A stretch of DNA of 64,000 nt from Planctomycetota bacterium (GCA_027021385.1 JALUUL010000058.1:1-64000), one strand, 5' to 3'; counted from the first letter of the stretch, positions 1 to 9,419 are shown. Notes: a model not told the origin generated them from the letters alone. Numbers and translations: made by a program.

Positions 1-748
1 CGCTCGGCGTGTGGGAATGGGAACGGCTTCTCCCGAGCCCGCCCCGGTCGACGCCTCCACCCATACCGGTCCCGACCCCGGCGCCTCCGCCTCCCCGGGA
101 GCAGCAGCCGGAACTCCCGAGCCTTGTGGATCCTCCCCTCGAGGGGGCGGTCCCCGGCGACACCTGGGCGGGGTTCGCCACACTCTCCTGGCCCCTAGAC
201 AAGGGCTTGATGTCCGGAGGGGTCACGTCGAAACCCGAGATCACCGAACCATCCTCGACCTCGATCTCCTTCGGGATTCCCTGGATCGAAACGGCGGAAT
301 CCAAGGCCGGAACACCAGGGGTCGGTCCCATGTAGGCCACGAGCCGCCGGACGGCGCCTCGGTATTTCCCGGTGACCATCAGCCGGAAGACGTTCTCATC
401 CCCCTCGTCTACCAAGGTGTCTCCGTCGTTGTCCTGTCCGTCGTTCAGGAGCAGGGTCGGCTGGACCGTGAAGGAACCCTGGTTGCCGACCTGCCGGCTG
501 AAGGAGACCCCGTCCTTCAGCATTCCGATCGACGCAAGATAGATCGCCTCGTCGATCCCGCTCTCGGCGGCCCAGAAGGCCCGCTCCTGCTTCACTTCCT
601 CGATAAGCCGGGAATTCCTTCCGGTCATCGTCATGATCGCCGCGCTGGCGAGGAACATCATCGGAATGATGCTGGCGACGAGAACGACAAAGACGAAACC
701 GCCCTCGTTCCTCCCCCGCATTCCGCTTTTCCTTACAGATGCTTCCAT
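1..748 (-). CDS. PilX-like minor pilin/secretion protein, C-terminus cut by window edge
   Basis: The frame opens at ATG 748 and stays open to the left edge, so the C-terminus is missing. The start is supported by GGGGGAGG about 7 bases upstream. The N-terminus is a short basic stretch followed by one hydrophobic helix (residues about 17-42) and then FWAAESGIDEAIY, the layout of PilX-type minor pilin components. A DNDGDTLVDEGDE stretch near residue 110 resembles a calcium-binding Asp loop. The last visible part is rich in Gly and Ser with two adjacent Cys. It is the third gene of a minus-strand operon after two prepilins, 40 bases beyond the second. A role in building or capping a type IV pilus or type II secretion pseudopilus is inferred from this context. 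Confidence 0.75.
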   Translation of the reverse strand, partial: MEASVRKSGMRGRNEGGFVFVVLVASIIPMMFLASAAIMTMTGRNSRLIEEVKQERAFWAAESGIDEAIYLASIGMLKDGVSFSRQVGNQGSFTVQPTLLLNDGQDNDGDTLVDEGDENVFRLMVTGKYRGAVRRLVAYMGPTPGVPALDSAVSIQGIPKEIEVEDGSVISGFDVTPPDIKPLSRGQESVANPAQVSPGTAPSRGGSTRLGSSGCCSRGGGGAGVGTGMGGGVDRGGLGRSRSHSHTPS

Positions 749-788
749 TCGAAAGCCTCCCCCGGGGAACGAGTCCCCCTCCGATCCT

Positions 789-1523
789 TCAGTTGTTCCT
801 GAGCTGCACGGTATGGGTCTGCGACATGCGCTCGATCCGCCCCAGAGAGTCCTTCCGCGCGCATCGAACCTCGAAGGTGATCGTCCGTCCGCTTACCGTG
901 AACTTCACTCCTTCGAGATCCTCGGCCAACCAGATCCGCTTCCCGTCGCGATAGAAGAACAAGCGTCCCTCGTCGACCAGGCCGTCGCCGTCGTCGTCCT
1001 TCCCGTTGTCGAGTTCCTTCTTGTCTATCACGAATTCGAGTTCGCGCGTATTCGTGAGGTCTTGGATGTTGACCGAGAGGATCCCCGGAGCCGAACGGTA
1101 CTGGAGGTTCGACCGTTTCTGAACCCCGTCGACCGGAAAGATCCACTCGTCCTTCTTCGGGATGTAGTAGTTCAGGGCTTCCTGGTAGGTCGCAAGTCTC
1201 CCCGTCATCTTCGCTTGTTGGAACAAGAGCATGCGCTTCATCTTCGCGGCCTGGATATCCGCATTCGTAGCCCGAGTCTTACAGGAGGAAAGCGAGGCGG
1301 GACGCAGCACGTGACGGATCCTCTCTGAAATGACCCGCAGGCGCTCCTCGACCCCCGCACTCTGCTCGTTCGTGCTGACCGAGGTCTGGACGGCTCCTGC
1401 CGTGCTGACCATCGCCCCCAGCATCGCGACCAGCACGACCGACACGACGATGATCTCGATCAAGGTGAAACCCGATTGGCGGCAGGCCCGCTCCCCCCCC
1501 GGAAACTCGACATCCATCTTCAT
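789..1523 (-). CDS. prepilin-type N-terminal cleavage/methylation protein
   Basis: The 244-residue product carries a prepilin signal: a polar leader ending in QSG, then FTLIEIIVVSVVLVAML, the helix that is cleaved after Gly and packed into a pilus or pseudopilus core. The globular part is of PilW/GspJ-like length. Around residues 165-180 it has DNGKDDDGDGLVDEG, a calcium-loop-like motif that also occurs in the next gene of the operon. Its ATG overlaps the stop of the upstream prepilin gene by four bases (ATGA), so the two are probably translationally coupled. Which pseudopilin class it belongs to cannot be settled from sequence reading alone. Confidence 0.85.
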   Translation of the reverse strand: MKMDVEFPGGERACRQSGFTLIEIIVVSVVLVAMLGAMVSTAGAVQTSVSTNEQSAGVEERLRVISERIRHVLRPASLSSCKTRATNADIQAAKMKRMLLFQQAKMTGRLATYQEALNYYIPKKDEWIFPVDGVQKRSNLQYRSAPGILSVNIQDLTNTRELEFVIDKKELDNGKDDDGDGLVDEGRLFFYRDGKRIWLAEDLEGVKFTVSGRTITFEVRCARKDSLGRIERMSQTHTVQLRNN

Positions 1524-1966
1524 TTCCGTGCCCCCAACAAGGTCGTCAATTCGAAACTCCGCCGGTCCAGGACTCCGATCCAGTCGACGCGCACGGTCAC
1601 CCGGTAGAGATCGACCCGGTCCTTGCCCGTACCCGAGGTTTTGTCGAGGACGACGAAGCGGGATCCGGGAAGTCCATCCGCGTCCTTCGGCAGGGCCTTG
1701 AGGCCGCCGGGTCTGCCCATCTTGTCCGGAACGTCGAAGCCCGTGTTGTTGAGCGCCAGCACCTGGTCGAAGGGCATCGCCCGCATCGCCTCGAGTTCGT
1801 TGCGGCAGGCGGTCACCGCAAGACTGAGTTCACGGTCGACCCTTCGGAGCTTCGAATGCTCGAGGGAGAGGGAAACGATCGCGGTCAGGGCAATGATGGT
1901 GACCACCGCCCCCGCGATCAGCTCCACCAGGATGAATCCGTCCTGCCGGTCCGTTTCGCGCTTCAT
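1520..1966 (-). CDS. prepilin-type protein, PilV/GspI-like
   Basis: A 148-residue protein with a charged leader ending in QDG followed by FILVELIAGAVVTIIALTAIV, a type IV prepilin N-terminus with the usual Glu at position +5. The helix is followed by a short domain with a conserved-looking ACRNELEAMRAMPF stretch, typical of PilV/GspI-like minor pilins. It is the first gene of the minus-strand operon; GGGGGG just upstream of the ATG serves as ribosome site. A TATTCT element about 20 bases upstream is a possible -10. The role in pilus or pseudopilus assembly follows from the family. Confidence 0.82.
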   Translation of the reverse strand: MKRETDRQDGFILVELIAGAVVTIIALTAIVSLSLEHSKLRRVDRELSLAVTACRNELEAMRAMPFDQVLALNNTGFDVPDKMGRPGGLKALPKDADGLPGSRFVVLDKTSGTGKDRVDLYRVTVRVDWIGVLDRRSFELTTLLGARK

Positions 1967-1986
1967 GTCCCCCCAACCCTTCCGGA

Positions 1987-1992
1987 AGAATA
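1987..1992 (-). promoter_or_regulatory. possible -10 element for the prepilin operon
   Basis: TATTCT read on the minus strand, about 20 bases upstream of the first prepilin start. It is preceded by an inverted repeat, CTGG-AAAT-CCAG (1994-2006 region), which lies where a regulator could bind. No convincing -35 is visible, so this is a weak call based on position and on similar elements before other genes in the window. Confidence 0.25.
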
Positions 1993-2201
1993 GTCTGGAA
2001 ATCCAGCCCCTGCAGAGAAATTTCGGGTTTCGGGCCTTCCCTCCTGTTCTCCGTCTGGAACTGCGGCCCTGCCCTCGCCCTCATCGGTGTTTCGAAGACG
2101 CCTTTCCCCAAGTCCGGCCCTCGATCCTCCTGGAATCCAAAGGTGTCTCCGTGGATCCTGAAGCGAAGCCTCCCCACTTCTTCCGCACGGAAATCCGAAG
2201 C

Positions 2202-3914
2202 ATGAAGGCCTTCCTCATCCTCCTCGCCGGCCCGGCCGCCCTCCTCCAGACCGCGCCGTCTTCCTCCGTTCGCCCCTCCCCGGACAGGGTCCTGCGCGAG
2301 CGGATCCGGACCTTCACCGAGGACCGGGCGCTCCTCGATCGTCGATACCCGTTCCGGGGGGGACGTTCTCGGGTCGAGGCCCTCCGAAGGAGGGTCACCG
2401 AGGAACGCGCGGTCCTCGAAAGAATCGAGTTCTCTTCCCTCGGCGTCGAGGGAAGGATCGACCTTCTGGCTTCCCTGGACCTTTGCCGCTCTCTTCTCCG
2501 AAAGATCGAGAGGGAGAAGGAGGAAGGGGAGTTCCTCAGGTCCTGGGTCCCCCCCGCGGCCCTGTGCGAGGCCCTTTCCGGAAACGGCGCCCGGCTCGAG
2601 GATCTCGACCGGAAGAAGGTCCTCGCCGACCTCTCGAACGCCAAGGTCCGGAACGACGCCCTCGTCACCGCCTTCCGCCGGAAGGAGGTCGAAAGGCCCG
2701 ATCCCGTCTCCGCCCGGCGTCTCGCCTCCGGAGTCGCCCGTTGCCGGAAGGCCCTGCAGCGCTGGCTCGACGGGCGGAAGGCCTTCGATCCAGGTTTCGA
2801 CTGGTGGTTCACGACCGCGGTCTCCGCCCTGGATTCCTCGATGAAGGATCTGGAGGGAATCTATCGGGACCTCGCGAAGAAGGGGGGAGGAAAACCCGGC
2901 ATCTCCGGAACCCCGATCGGGAGGGAACGCCTGCTCGAGGAACTCGAACGGGAGAGGATCGCCTACACCCCCGAGGAACTGCTCGAGATCGCGAAGAGGG
3001 AAATGGCCTGGTGCGCGAAGCGCAGGGAAGAGGCAGCGAAGGCCCTCGGTTTCGACGCGGACTGGAAGGAAGCCCTGCGGGTGGTCAAGGAGGATTACGT
3101 TCCACCGGGAAGGCAGCCGGGCTTGATCCGTGATCTTGCCGAGGAGGCCGTCCGCTTCCTCGAGGAACGCGACCTCGTAACGATCCCCGCCCTCGCGAAG
3201 GAGGGCTGGCGTCTCGAGATGATGTCCGAGAAGAGACAACGCTTCACGCCGTACTTCACCGGAGGCGAGGTCATCTCGGTCGCCTATCCGACGCGGACGA
3301 TGGACCTCGGGGCGAAGTGGATGACGATGCGGGGAAACAACCGGCATTTCTGCCGGGCGACGGTCCACCACGAGCTGATCCCCGGGCATCATCTCCAGGG
3401 CTTCATCGCGCGCAGGCATCGCGCCTACCGCCGGGCCTTCCGAACCCCCTTCCTCGTCGAGGGCTGGGCCCTCTACTGGGAACTCCGGCTCTGGGATCTC
3501 GGATTCGCGAAAGATCCGAAGGACCGACTCGGCATGCTCTTCTGGAGGATGCACCGGGCGGCCCGCATCCATTTCTCCCTTTCCTTCCACCTCGGCAGGA
3601 TGAGCGCCGGTGAGGCCGTCGAGTTTCTCGTCAACGAGATCGGCCATGAGCGGAAGAACGCGATCGCCGAGGTCCGGCGTTCCCTCGAGGGGGGCTACCC
3701 CCCGCTCTACCAGGCCGCCTACCTGCTCGGGGGGCTGCAACTCCGCGCCCTCCACCGTGAACTCGTGGAGGAGGGGGGATGGACCGAAAGAGCCTTCCAC
3801 GACGCTGTCCTCGCGGAAAACGCGATCCCGATCGACTTGATCCGGGCCTCCCTTACCGGCAAGGTCCCCCCTCCCGGGGCGGCCCCCTCCTGGCGTTTCT
3901 ATCCGCTCGATTGA
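2202..3914 (+). CDS. secreted DUF885-family metallopeptidase-like protein
   Basis: The product is 570 residues from ATG 2202; the frame is open further upstream, but this start gives a clean signal peptide (MKAFLILLAGPAALLQTA). The C-terminal half shows the DUF885 signatures: HHELIPGHHLQ at about residue 388, a zinc-binding HExxxGH-like motif, and EGWALYWE some 30 residues later, which supplies the further Glu. The family is made of predicted zinc peptidases of uncertain substrate, exported in many Gram-negative bacteria. The gene diverges from the prepilin operon across 235 bases. Family assignment is firm; the substrate is unknown. Confidence 0.88.
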   Translation: MKAFLILLAGPAALLQTAPSSSVRPSPDRVLRERIRTFTEDRALLDRRYPFRGGRSRVEALRRRVTEERAVLERIEFSSLGVEGRIDLLASLDLCRSLLRKIEREKEEGEFLRSWVPPAALCEALSGNGARLEDLDRKKVLADLSNAKVRNDALVTAFRRKEVERPDPVSARRLASGVARCRKALQRWLDGRKAFDPGFDWWFTTAVSALDSSMKDLEGIYRDLAKKGGGKPGISGTPIGRERLLEELERERIAYTPEELLEIAKREMAWCAKRREEAAKALGFDADWKEALRVVKEDYVPPGRQPGLIRDLAEEAVRFLEERDLVTIPALAKEGWRLEMMSEKRQRFTPYFTGGEVISVAYPTRTMDLGAKWMTMRGNNRHFCRATVHHELIPGHHLQGFIARRHRAYRRAFRTPFLVEGWALYWELRLWDLGFAKDPKDRLGMLFWRMHRAARIHFSLSFHLGRMSAGEAVEFLVNEIGHERKNAIAEVRRSLEGGYPPLYQAAYLLGGLQLRALHRELVEEGGWTERAFHDAVLAENAIPIDLIRASLTGKVPPPGAAPSWRFYPLD

Positions 3915-3954
3915 ACCCGGGTCCGGTCTCGAACGAAGGCCGCCGTCCTCCAGA

Positions 3955-4032
<78 letters not shown>

Positions 4033-4203
4033 ATACGCCGGGCTCGGCCGGCGAAGGCCGGAAGAATACCCTTGGGTCCGGGGCAAGCAAGGACCGGGAG
4101 TCTGAGAATCCGGGCCCGAATCGAAGGGGGTGCGGAGACCCCGGACTTCCCGTCCGGGCCGAACCGGGCGTAGGCTCTCCTCGCCCTCCGAAGGAGAGAA
4201 TCG

Positions 4204-5604
4204 ATGATTCCGATCCTGTCTCCGTTCCTCGCGTTCTGTCTCGTTCTCCAGAATCCGACCGCTGCCGGTAAGGGAACCGTACTCTCCCCGGCCGTCGAGA
4301 CCGCCCTGCGCGAAATCGACCTCCACCGTCTCCAGGCCGCCGTCGCCTTCCTCGCCAGTGACGAACTCGAGGGTCGCGATACGCCCTCCCGCGGGCTCCG
4401 GGTCGCGGAGGCCTACGTCGCCGCACGAATGGGTGCGGCGGGGTTGAAGGGCATGGGACCGGGAGGCTCCTTCTACCTCGAAACCCGCCGCGGCTCCTGG
4501 AAGCTCCCGCGCGAGGGCCTGGTTTGCAGAGAGGTCTCGGGTCCCGGCCTGCCGCAGATCGGGCTTCTCGACGCAGGCGAAAAGCCCTTTACGTTCCGGG
4601 GGAAGTTGGACGAACAGGCCCGCGAGGCGGGCCTACGCATCCTCCGAGCGCCCCCCACCGACGACCTTCCCGCGGCTTTCCGGGGAAGCCCCTTCACGGC
4701 CGGGATCCTCCTCCGCCGACTCCGGGGGGCCGCGGGAAACGCGAGGGCGGTGATCTGCAGAACTCCCCGGAACCACCCCTTCGTCCGGATGGCAAAGCTC
4801 CTCTCCTCCCGCTTCCAAATGGAAGGAGGTCGAAGGACCCCGCCGGCGCTTCCGATCCTCCTCGTCCCCGACGAGGTCGAACTCCCTCCCGTCCTCGACC
4901 TCAGGATTCCCGCGCGCCTGCGGAGGGAGACCGTTCTGCGCAACGTCTGCGGACTCCTCGAGGGACGGGACCCCGAACGGAAACGGGAAGCCCTGGTCCT
5001 CAGCGCCCACCTCGACCACATCGGGCTCGGAACGGATCCCAAGGACCCCATCCGGAACGGAGCCGACGACGACGCCTCCGGGGTGACCGCCGTCCTCTCC
5101 CTCGCCGATGCCTTCTCCGCCCTTCCGGAACGCCCGCGGAGGAGCCTGATCTTCGTGACCTTCTGGGGCGAGGAGAAAGGCCTCCTGGGTTCGCGGGCCT
5201 TCGTCGAGGATCCTCCCTGGCCCCTTGAGAGGATCGTCGCCGACCTGAACCTGGAGATGCTCGGGCGTCCTGAGAAAGGCGCGCGCTTCCAGGCCTGGAT
5301 GACCGGCTGGCGGCGGAGCGATCTCGGGAAGATCCTGGCCGAGGGTGCAGCGGGGATCGGCGTGCGGATCTTCGAACACCCGAGATACAGCAGCCGGCTC
5401 TTCGGGGCCTCCGACAACGCCTCCTTCGTCGCGAAAGGGGTTCTCGGTCACAGTCTCTCGGCGGGTTCCCTCCACGAGGACTACCACGGGCCGGGCGACG
5501 AATGGACGAAACTGGATCTTCCGCACATGACGAAGGTCTGCCAGGGGATCTTCCTCGGGGTTCTCAGGATCGTCGAGGATCTAGAGACTCCGAGGAAGCG
5601 CTGA
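4204..5604 (+). CDS. secreted M28-family zinc aminopeptidase
   Basis: A 466-residue exported protein with a short signal peptide and GGAGAG a few bases before the start. The C-terminal half has the M28 di-zinc motifs in order: SAHLDHIG (about 267), GADDDASG (about 285), the catalytic/ligand pair FWGEEKG (about 321), NLEMLGR (about 347) and a final His in HEDYHGPGDE (about 427). The fourth ligand site has Glu where the commonest motif has Asp (NLDM). The N-terminal 150 residues probably form the cap or PA-like insert. It ends 41 bases inside the convergent truD gene. Exported peptide scavenging is inferred. Confidence 0.9.
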   Translation: MIPILSPFLAFCLVLQNPTAAGKGTVLSPAVETALREIDLHRLQAAVAFLASDELEGRDTPSRGLRVAEAYVAARMGAAGLKGMGPGGSFYLETRRGSWKLPREGLVCREVSGPGLPQIGLLDAGEKPFTFRGKLDEQAREAGLRILRAPPTDDLPAAFRGSPFTAGILLRRLRGAAGNARAVICRTPRNHPFVRMAKLLSSRFQMEGGRRTPPALPILLVPDEVELPPVLDLRIPARLRRETVLRNVCGLLEGRDPERKREALVLSAHLDHIGLGTDPKDPIRNGADDDASGVTAVLSLADAFSALPERPRRSLIFVTFWGEEKGLLGSRAFVEDPPWPLERIVADLNLEMLGRPEKGARFQAWMTGWRRSDLGKILAEGAAGIGVRIFEHPRYSSRLFGASDNASFVAKGVLGHSLSAGSLHEDYHGPGDEWTKLDLPHMTKVCQGIFLGVLRIVEDLETPRKR

Positions 5605-6748
5605 ATCCTTCTTCCAGGACCTCGGCGAGCACCGCCGTCGCGTAGGAGCCCCGGGGGAGCCGGAAGCTGAGTTCGAGATCCGTATCCTTTCCGTCCGACG
5701 CCTCCCGCACACGCGTCTCGAGAACCGGCACCCGGAGAGGTCTTCGGCCCCCCTTCTGGGCCCAGGGCGCGTGGAGGGCGAAGGCCCGGGGATCAACGCC
5801 GAGCGCGTCGCAGACCTCGTCCTCGAGGGCGGCCGGGGCGCCCCCCGGCCGCGGCATCTCGGGCCCGGGCAGGGGACCGCTCGGAGAGATCTCGAAGCTC
5901 CGCGCGCGCTCCCGTTCCGCCTCGGGATCGAGGACGCGGAACACGGCTCCGTTGCGGTGCAGGAAGGCGAGGTCGCCTTCCTGGAGGCGGTCGAGGTCGG
6001 GGAGCCTCCGCTCGAGCACCCGGTTGAAGACCTCCGCCTGCACCGAGGCCGTGCAGAGGGAGAGGAACCTCCGCGGGAGGCGGCGGATCCTCCGCCGCGT
6101 CGTGCGTCCCTCGGGCACCCGAAGCCCGATCTCCAGGCAACGGCCGAGGAAGGCCTCCTCCTCCCCGGCGAGGAGCAGGCGCCCCAGTTCGGGGGTCGCG
6201 CGCCGCGCCCCGAAGCGCTGGGGGCCGAAGACGTTCGGCAGCCCCTTCCGGGCGAGAACGTCGAGGATGGCCCGGGCCCGTTCCCCGTCCCCCCGCCGGC
6301 AGGCCCGGATCCTGAGCCGGAAGCGGTTCCCCGACAGATGTCCGAGCTTGACCTTGTTCCGGTGTCGCGTGATTCCGAGGATCTCGAGACCCTCGATCTC
6401 CAGTCGCCGCAGGCCCTCCTCCTCGGCGTGTTCGATCGAGATCGTCTGGACCGTCACCGCGCGCCGATCCTTCAGCCCCGCGTATCCGAAATCGGATTCA
6501 GGGCGTCCGAGCGCCCGCCCGAGACGCCGGACCGCCTCGAAGGTCGTGAGCCCGGTCTTTTCGACCCTCAGGAAATGGTGCGTCCCTTCCCCGCAGGGTT
6601 CGTAGGCGAGGATCTCCTCGACCCGGAAGTCCTCGGGCTCCCGGGGTCCGATCCCCCGCACGGGATCGAGACCGAGGCGAGGGCGCAGGAGAGGTTTCGG
6701 CGGAACCTCCCGCTCCCCGTCCCCCGCCTTCCCGTTCCCTGCGTCCAT
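5564..6748 (-). CDS. truD: tRNA pseudouridine(13) synthase TruD
   Basis: The 394-residue product matches TruD in length and motifs. PEDFRVEEI near the N-terminus is followed by FGYAGLKDRRAVTVQ at residues 87-101; Asp94 in this motif is the catalytic Asp that attacks uridine 13 of tRNA. A later LPRRFLSLCTASVQAEVFNRVL segment fits the TRUD insertion domain. The gene overlaps the convergent M28 peptidase gene by 41 bases and diverges from the RlmI-like gene, leaving under 40 bases for both promoters. Confidence 0.93.
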   Translation of the reverse strand: MDAGNGKAGDGEREVPPKPLLRPRLGLDPVRGIGPREPEDFRVEEILAYEPCGEGTHHFLRVEKTGLTTFEAVRRLGRALGRPESDFGYAGLKDRRAVTVQTISIEHAEEEGLRRLEIEGLEILGITRHRNKVKLGHLSGNRFRLRIRACRRGDGERARAILDVLARKGLPNVFGPQRFGARRATPELGRLLLAGEEEAFLGRCLEIGLRVPEGRTTRRRIRRLPRRFLSLCTASVQAEVFNRVLERRLPDLDRLQEGDLAFLHRNGAVFRVLDPEAERERARSFEISPSGPLPGPEMPRPGGAPAALEDEVCDALGVDPRAFALHAPWAQKGGRRPLRVPVLETRVREASDGKDTDLELSFRLPRGSYATAVLAEVLEEGFSASSESLDPRRS

Positions 6749-6786
6749 GGTGCCGGAGTCCTCCGCCTCCTATCCTGCCGGGATCG

Positions 6787-7959
6787 ATGTCGAAAGCGAA
6801 GCATGCTCCCCTCCCCGAGATCCGCCTCAAGGTCCGCATGCAGGGCCGCCGGGCGCGTTACTTCAAAAAACAGTGCGCGCGCCCCGGGGGCAGCCTCCCG
6901 GCGGGAAGCATGGTCTTCGTCCGCGACCGCGAGGGCCGTCCGGTCGGGACGGCCCTCTACAATCCACGCTCGGAGATCACGCTCCGGATCCTCGACCACG
7001 GATCGAAGGCCGCGCCACAGACCCTGATCCTCGACCGCTTGGAACGAGCGCTCGATTTCCGGGAGGAGATCCTCGGCCTTCGCCGCGGCGGCACGGCCTA
7101 CCGCCTCGTCCACGCCGAGGGGGACGGCCTGCCGGGCTTCGTCCTCGACCGCTGCGGGGAGTACCTCGTCGCCGAGATCAGTTGCAAGGGGATGGAGGCC
7201 TTCCTCGAGGAGATCGGCGCGCGCCTCCGCCGCCGCTATCCGAAAGGACGTCTCGTCCTCCGCGTCGACGCGAAGGCCGCGGACCGGGAAGGCCTCGAAT
7301 GCCGGCCGACCCCGCTCGACGTCGAGGCCGAACTCGAGGAGAACGGAATCCGCTATCTCTTCCGTCCGGGAGGCCGGCACAAGACGGGATTCTTCTGCGA
7401 CCAGCGGGAGAACCGCCTCGAGTTCGGAAGGATGGCCTCGGGCCGTCGGGTCCTCGACCTCTGCTGCCACGCCGGGGGATTCGCGATGCAGGCGGCCCGC
7501 GGCGGCGCCAGGAGCGTCCTGGCCGTGGACCTCGACGAGGAAGCCCTCGCCCTCTGCAGGAAGAACGCTGCGCGCAACGGGCTGCGGGTCTCGGTCCGTC
7601 ACGCCGACGCCTTCGCCTTCCTGAAAGACTGTCCGAAGGGGGCCTTCGATCTCGCCGTCCTCGATCCTCCGAAGTGGGTTCCGGATCGAACTTCGTGGGA
7701 ACGTGGACTCCGGCGCTATCTCGACCTGAACGCCCGCGCGATGACCAAGGTCGCGAAAGGCGGCTTTCTTCTGAGCTGTTCCTGCTCGGGGGCGGTGGAC
7801 GAGGAAACCTTCCTCGGGATCCTCCGGCGGGCGGCCGAACGGGCGGGGAGATCCTTCCGGATCCTTCGCTGCACCGGAGCCGGGCCCGACCACCCGGTCG
7901 ACCTCGCCTGCCCCGAGACCCGCTACCTCAAGGCGGTCTGGCTCCAGGCCCGCGACTGA
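6787..7959 (+). CDS. RlmI/RlmK-type rRNA (cytosine-C5) methyltransferase
   Basis: A 390-residue protein with an N-terminal PUA-like domain (residues about 10-85) and a C-terminal Rossmann methyltransferase. Visible SAM motifs are VLDLCCHAGGFAMQAA (about 222), the acidic AVDLDEEAL loop, and the motif-IV DPPKW at about 296. SCSCSG near residue 333 sits where this family has its conserved C-terminal motif. Relatives methylate cytosine in 23S rRNA, with RlmI acting at C1962; the exact target here is not proven. It diverges from truD. Confidence 0.85.
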   Translation: MSKAKHAPLPEIRLKVRMQGRRARYFKKQCARPGGSLPAGSMVFVRDREGRPVGTALYNPRSEITLRILDHGSKAAPQTLILDRLERALDFREEILGLRRGGTAYRLVHAEGDGLPGFVLDRCGEYLVAEISCKGMEAFLEEIGARLRRRYPKGRLVLRVDAKAADREGLECRPTPLDVEAELEENGIRYLFRPGGRHKTGFFCDQRENRLEFGRMASGRRVLDLCCHAGGFAMQAARGGARSVLAVDLDEEALALCRKNAARNGLRVSVRHADAFAFLKDCPKGAFDLAVLDPPKWVPDRTSWERGLRRYLDLNARAMTKVAKGGFLLSCSCSGAVDEETFLGILRRAAERAGRSFRILRCTGAGPDHPVDLACPETRYLKAVWLQARD

Positions 7960-7980
7960 GCCCGGCGCGCCCCCTCCGAA

Positions 7981-8012
7981 GGGAGCGGCCGCGATTCTCC
8001 CCGGCCGCTCCC
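7981..8012. terminator. bidirectional hairpin between convergent genes
   Basis: GGGAGCGGCCG and its perfect complement CGGCCGCTCCC form an 11-bp stem with a 10-base loop. It lies between the stop of the RlmI-like gene and the stop of the minus-strand gene at 8033. Position and strength suit a shared terminator, although there is no clear U-tract. Confidence 0.6.
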
Positions 8013-8032
8013 CAGGAAGGATCGTTCGGGAA

Positions 8033-9301
8033 TCAGTACAGGATCGTTTCGCCGCCCTTCGAAAGCCCGAGCTTGTTCGCCGAGGTCGGATTGACCTCGA
8101 GGACCTGCCAGAAGGTCGAGGCGCGCTTCAAGCTCGTGTCGTTCGGGATCGGGAGGGCGAAGGAGGCCGCCCCGGTCTTGATCTGCGCGGTCAGGAGGAC
8201 GATCGGCGGAGAGACGTGGAGGCGCGAACCGGGCACGATCCCGGGGATCCCCGTGAGCGGGATGTCCACCTTCGAGGACCCGAGCATGAGAAGGGCCAGG
8301 CTCCCGGTCCCGCCGCTCAGATTGAATCCGAAGGTCGTGGAGCCGGTGATCGGGTAGTTTCCGTTCATGCTCAAGGTTCCGCCGCTGCTCGTCCCATAGT
8401 TGAAGCGGCCGTAGATCTCATAGATCGTGTCCGATGTCGCCTGCGTCAGGAGGAGGAGGGTCGGCTTCCCGTTCTTGACGTAAAAATCGAGCCCTCCGGC
8501 AATCCCGCCCGGAACGGTGCCGGTGATCGCGAGATCCCCGATGACCTTGTTGCCCGTCGGTTTGAGGTTCACGGTCGACATCTCCGTCGCGGCCACACGG
8601 ATCGTGGAGTTCGTCGTCGAAAGACGCTGTCCGTACCACCACACGGTCCGGTTTACCGGATCGTAGGCGGCGCCGTAGGTCGAGGGGTGGATGCTCGCCG
8701 TCGTCCGGAGGACCTTTCCGGTCTTGTCGAACTCGTAGATCGCTCCGCTCCAGTTCGCCGACCACATCGAGCCCGTTCCCTTGTTTCCTTTCGGGTCGTA
8801 GGCGAGCGCACGCGTCGTTCCCAGGCCCGCCGGGGCCTTCCAGTTCTTCGTCGCGTCCCACTTCTTCGTGACGACGTTGAAGGCGAAGACCACTCCTCCG
8901 GTCAGGGCGTTCTCGGCCCCTCCGTAGATGTGGAGCAGTCCGTCATACGCGAGATCCCTGATTCCCCAGGAGGATCTCTGGGCTCCGGTGGGCTGCGGAT
9001 AGAAAAGGACCTTTCATTTCTTCGTCGTCGAATCGAGATAGATCTCGAACAGCATGTGCTGGGTCCCGGACTTCGAGACATCCCGCCGGCTCGTGACCCA
9101 GTAGTGGCCGAAGCGGTCCCGAGCGCATCCGAGGATGCCGTTGAACCCCGTCGTGTTCATCGCCGCGGCGATCATCTTTTGGACCTCGAGGCGGTGGGTC
9201 TTCGTTGGGAAGAGCGGATCGGGCAGGGGTTTTCCGAGCTGCGCATCGGCGAAGGCGGCCATGGACAAGGCGGCGCAAAGGGCAAGAGAGAAGGAACGCA
9301 T
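8033..9301 (-). pseudogene. secreted beta-propeller-like protein, interrupted by one in-frame TGA
   Basis: The gene starts at ATG 9301 with AAGGAG five bases away and a signal peptide (MRSFSLALCAALSMAAFADA). Codon 96 is TGA (9014-9016). Reading straight through it, the same frame stays open to a stop at 8033, giving 422 codons. The residues beyond the TGA (KVLFYPQP, then LAYDGLLHIYGG) join smoothly with the downstream part, which begins VVFAFNVVTKKWD. Repeated YD-x-x-W-G segments suggest a beta-propeller of the kind seen in planctomycete secreted proteins. The context TTKK-TGA-K resembles the later VTKKWD, so the TGA is most simply a TGG-to-TGA change at Trp. The gene is either recently broken, mis-sequenced, or read through. 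Function unknown. Confidence 0.7.
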
Positions 9302-9400
9302 GCGGACTCCTTGGTCGAGACGATTGGATTGCGGTGGACTCCGCGGGATCCGCTTCCTCCGAGACTCGAGGACCGGGATCCCGGGGGGAAAAGGGAGTCT

Positions 9401-9419
9401 AGTTTCCCTCCCGGAAACT
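9401..9419. terminator. hairpin downstream of pheT
   Basis: AGTTTCC and GGAAACT form a 7-bp perfect stem around a five-base loop. On the minus strand it lies about 65 bases after the pheT stop and is followed by CCCTTTTCC. It could end the long housekeeping operon before the secreted-protein gene begins at 9301. Confidence 0.45.

Noticed and set aside
9014-9016. Selenocysteine at the TGA of the secreted protein
   Set aside because: Sec normally replaces Cys, but the local repeat suggests Trp here, and no clear hairpin follows the TGA. Kept as a disruption.
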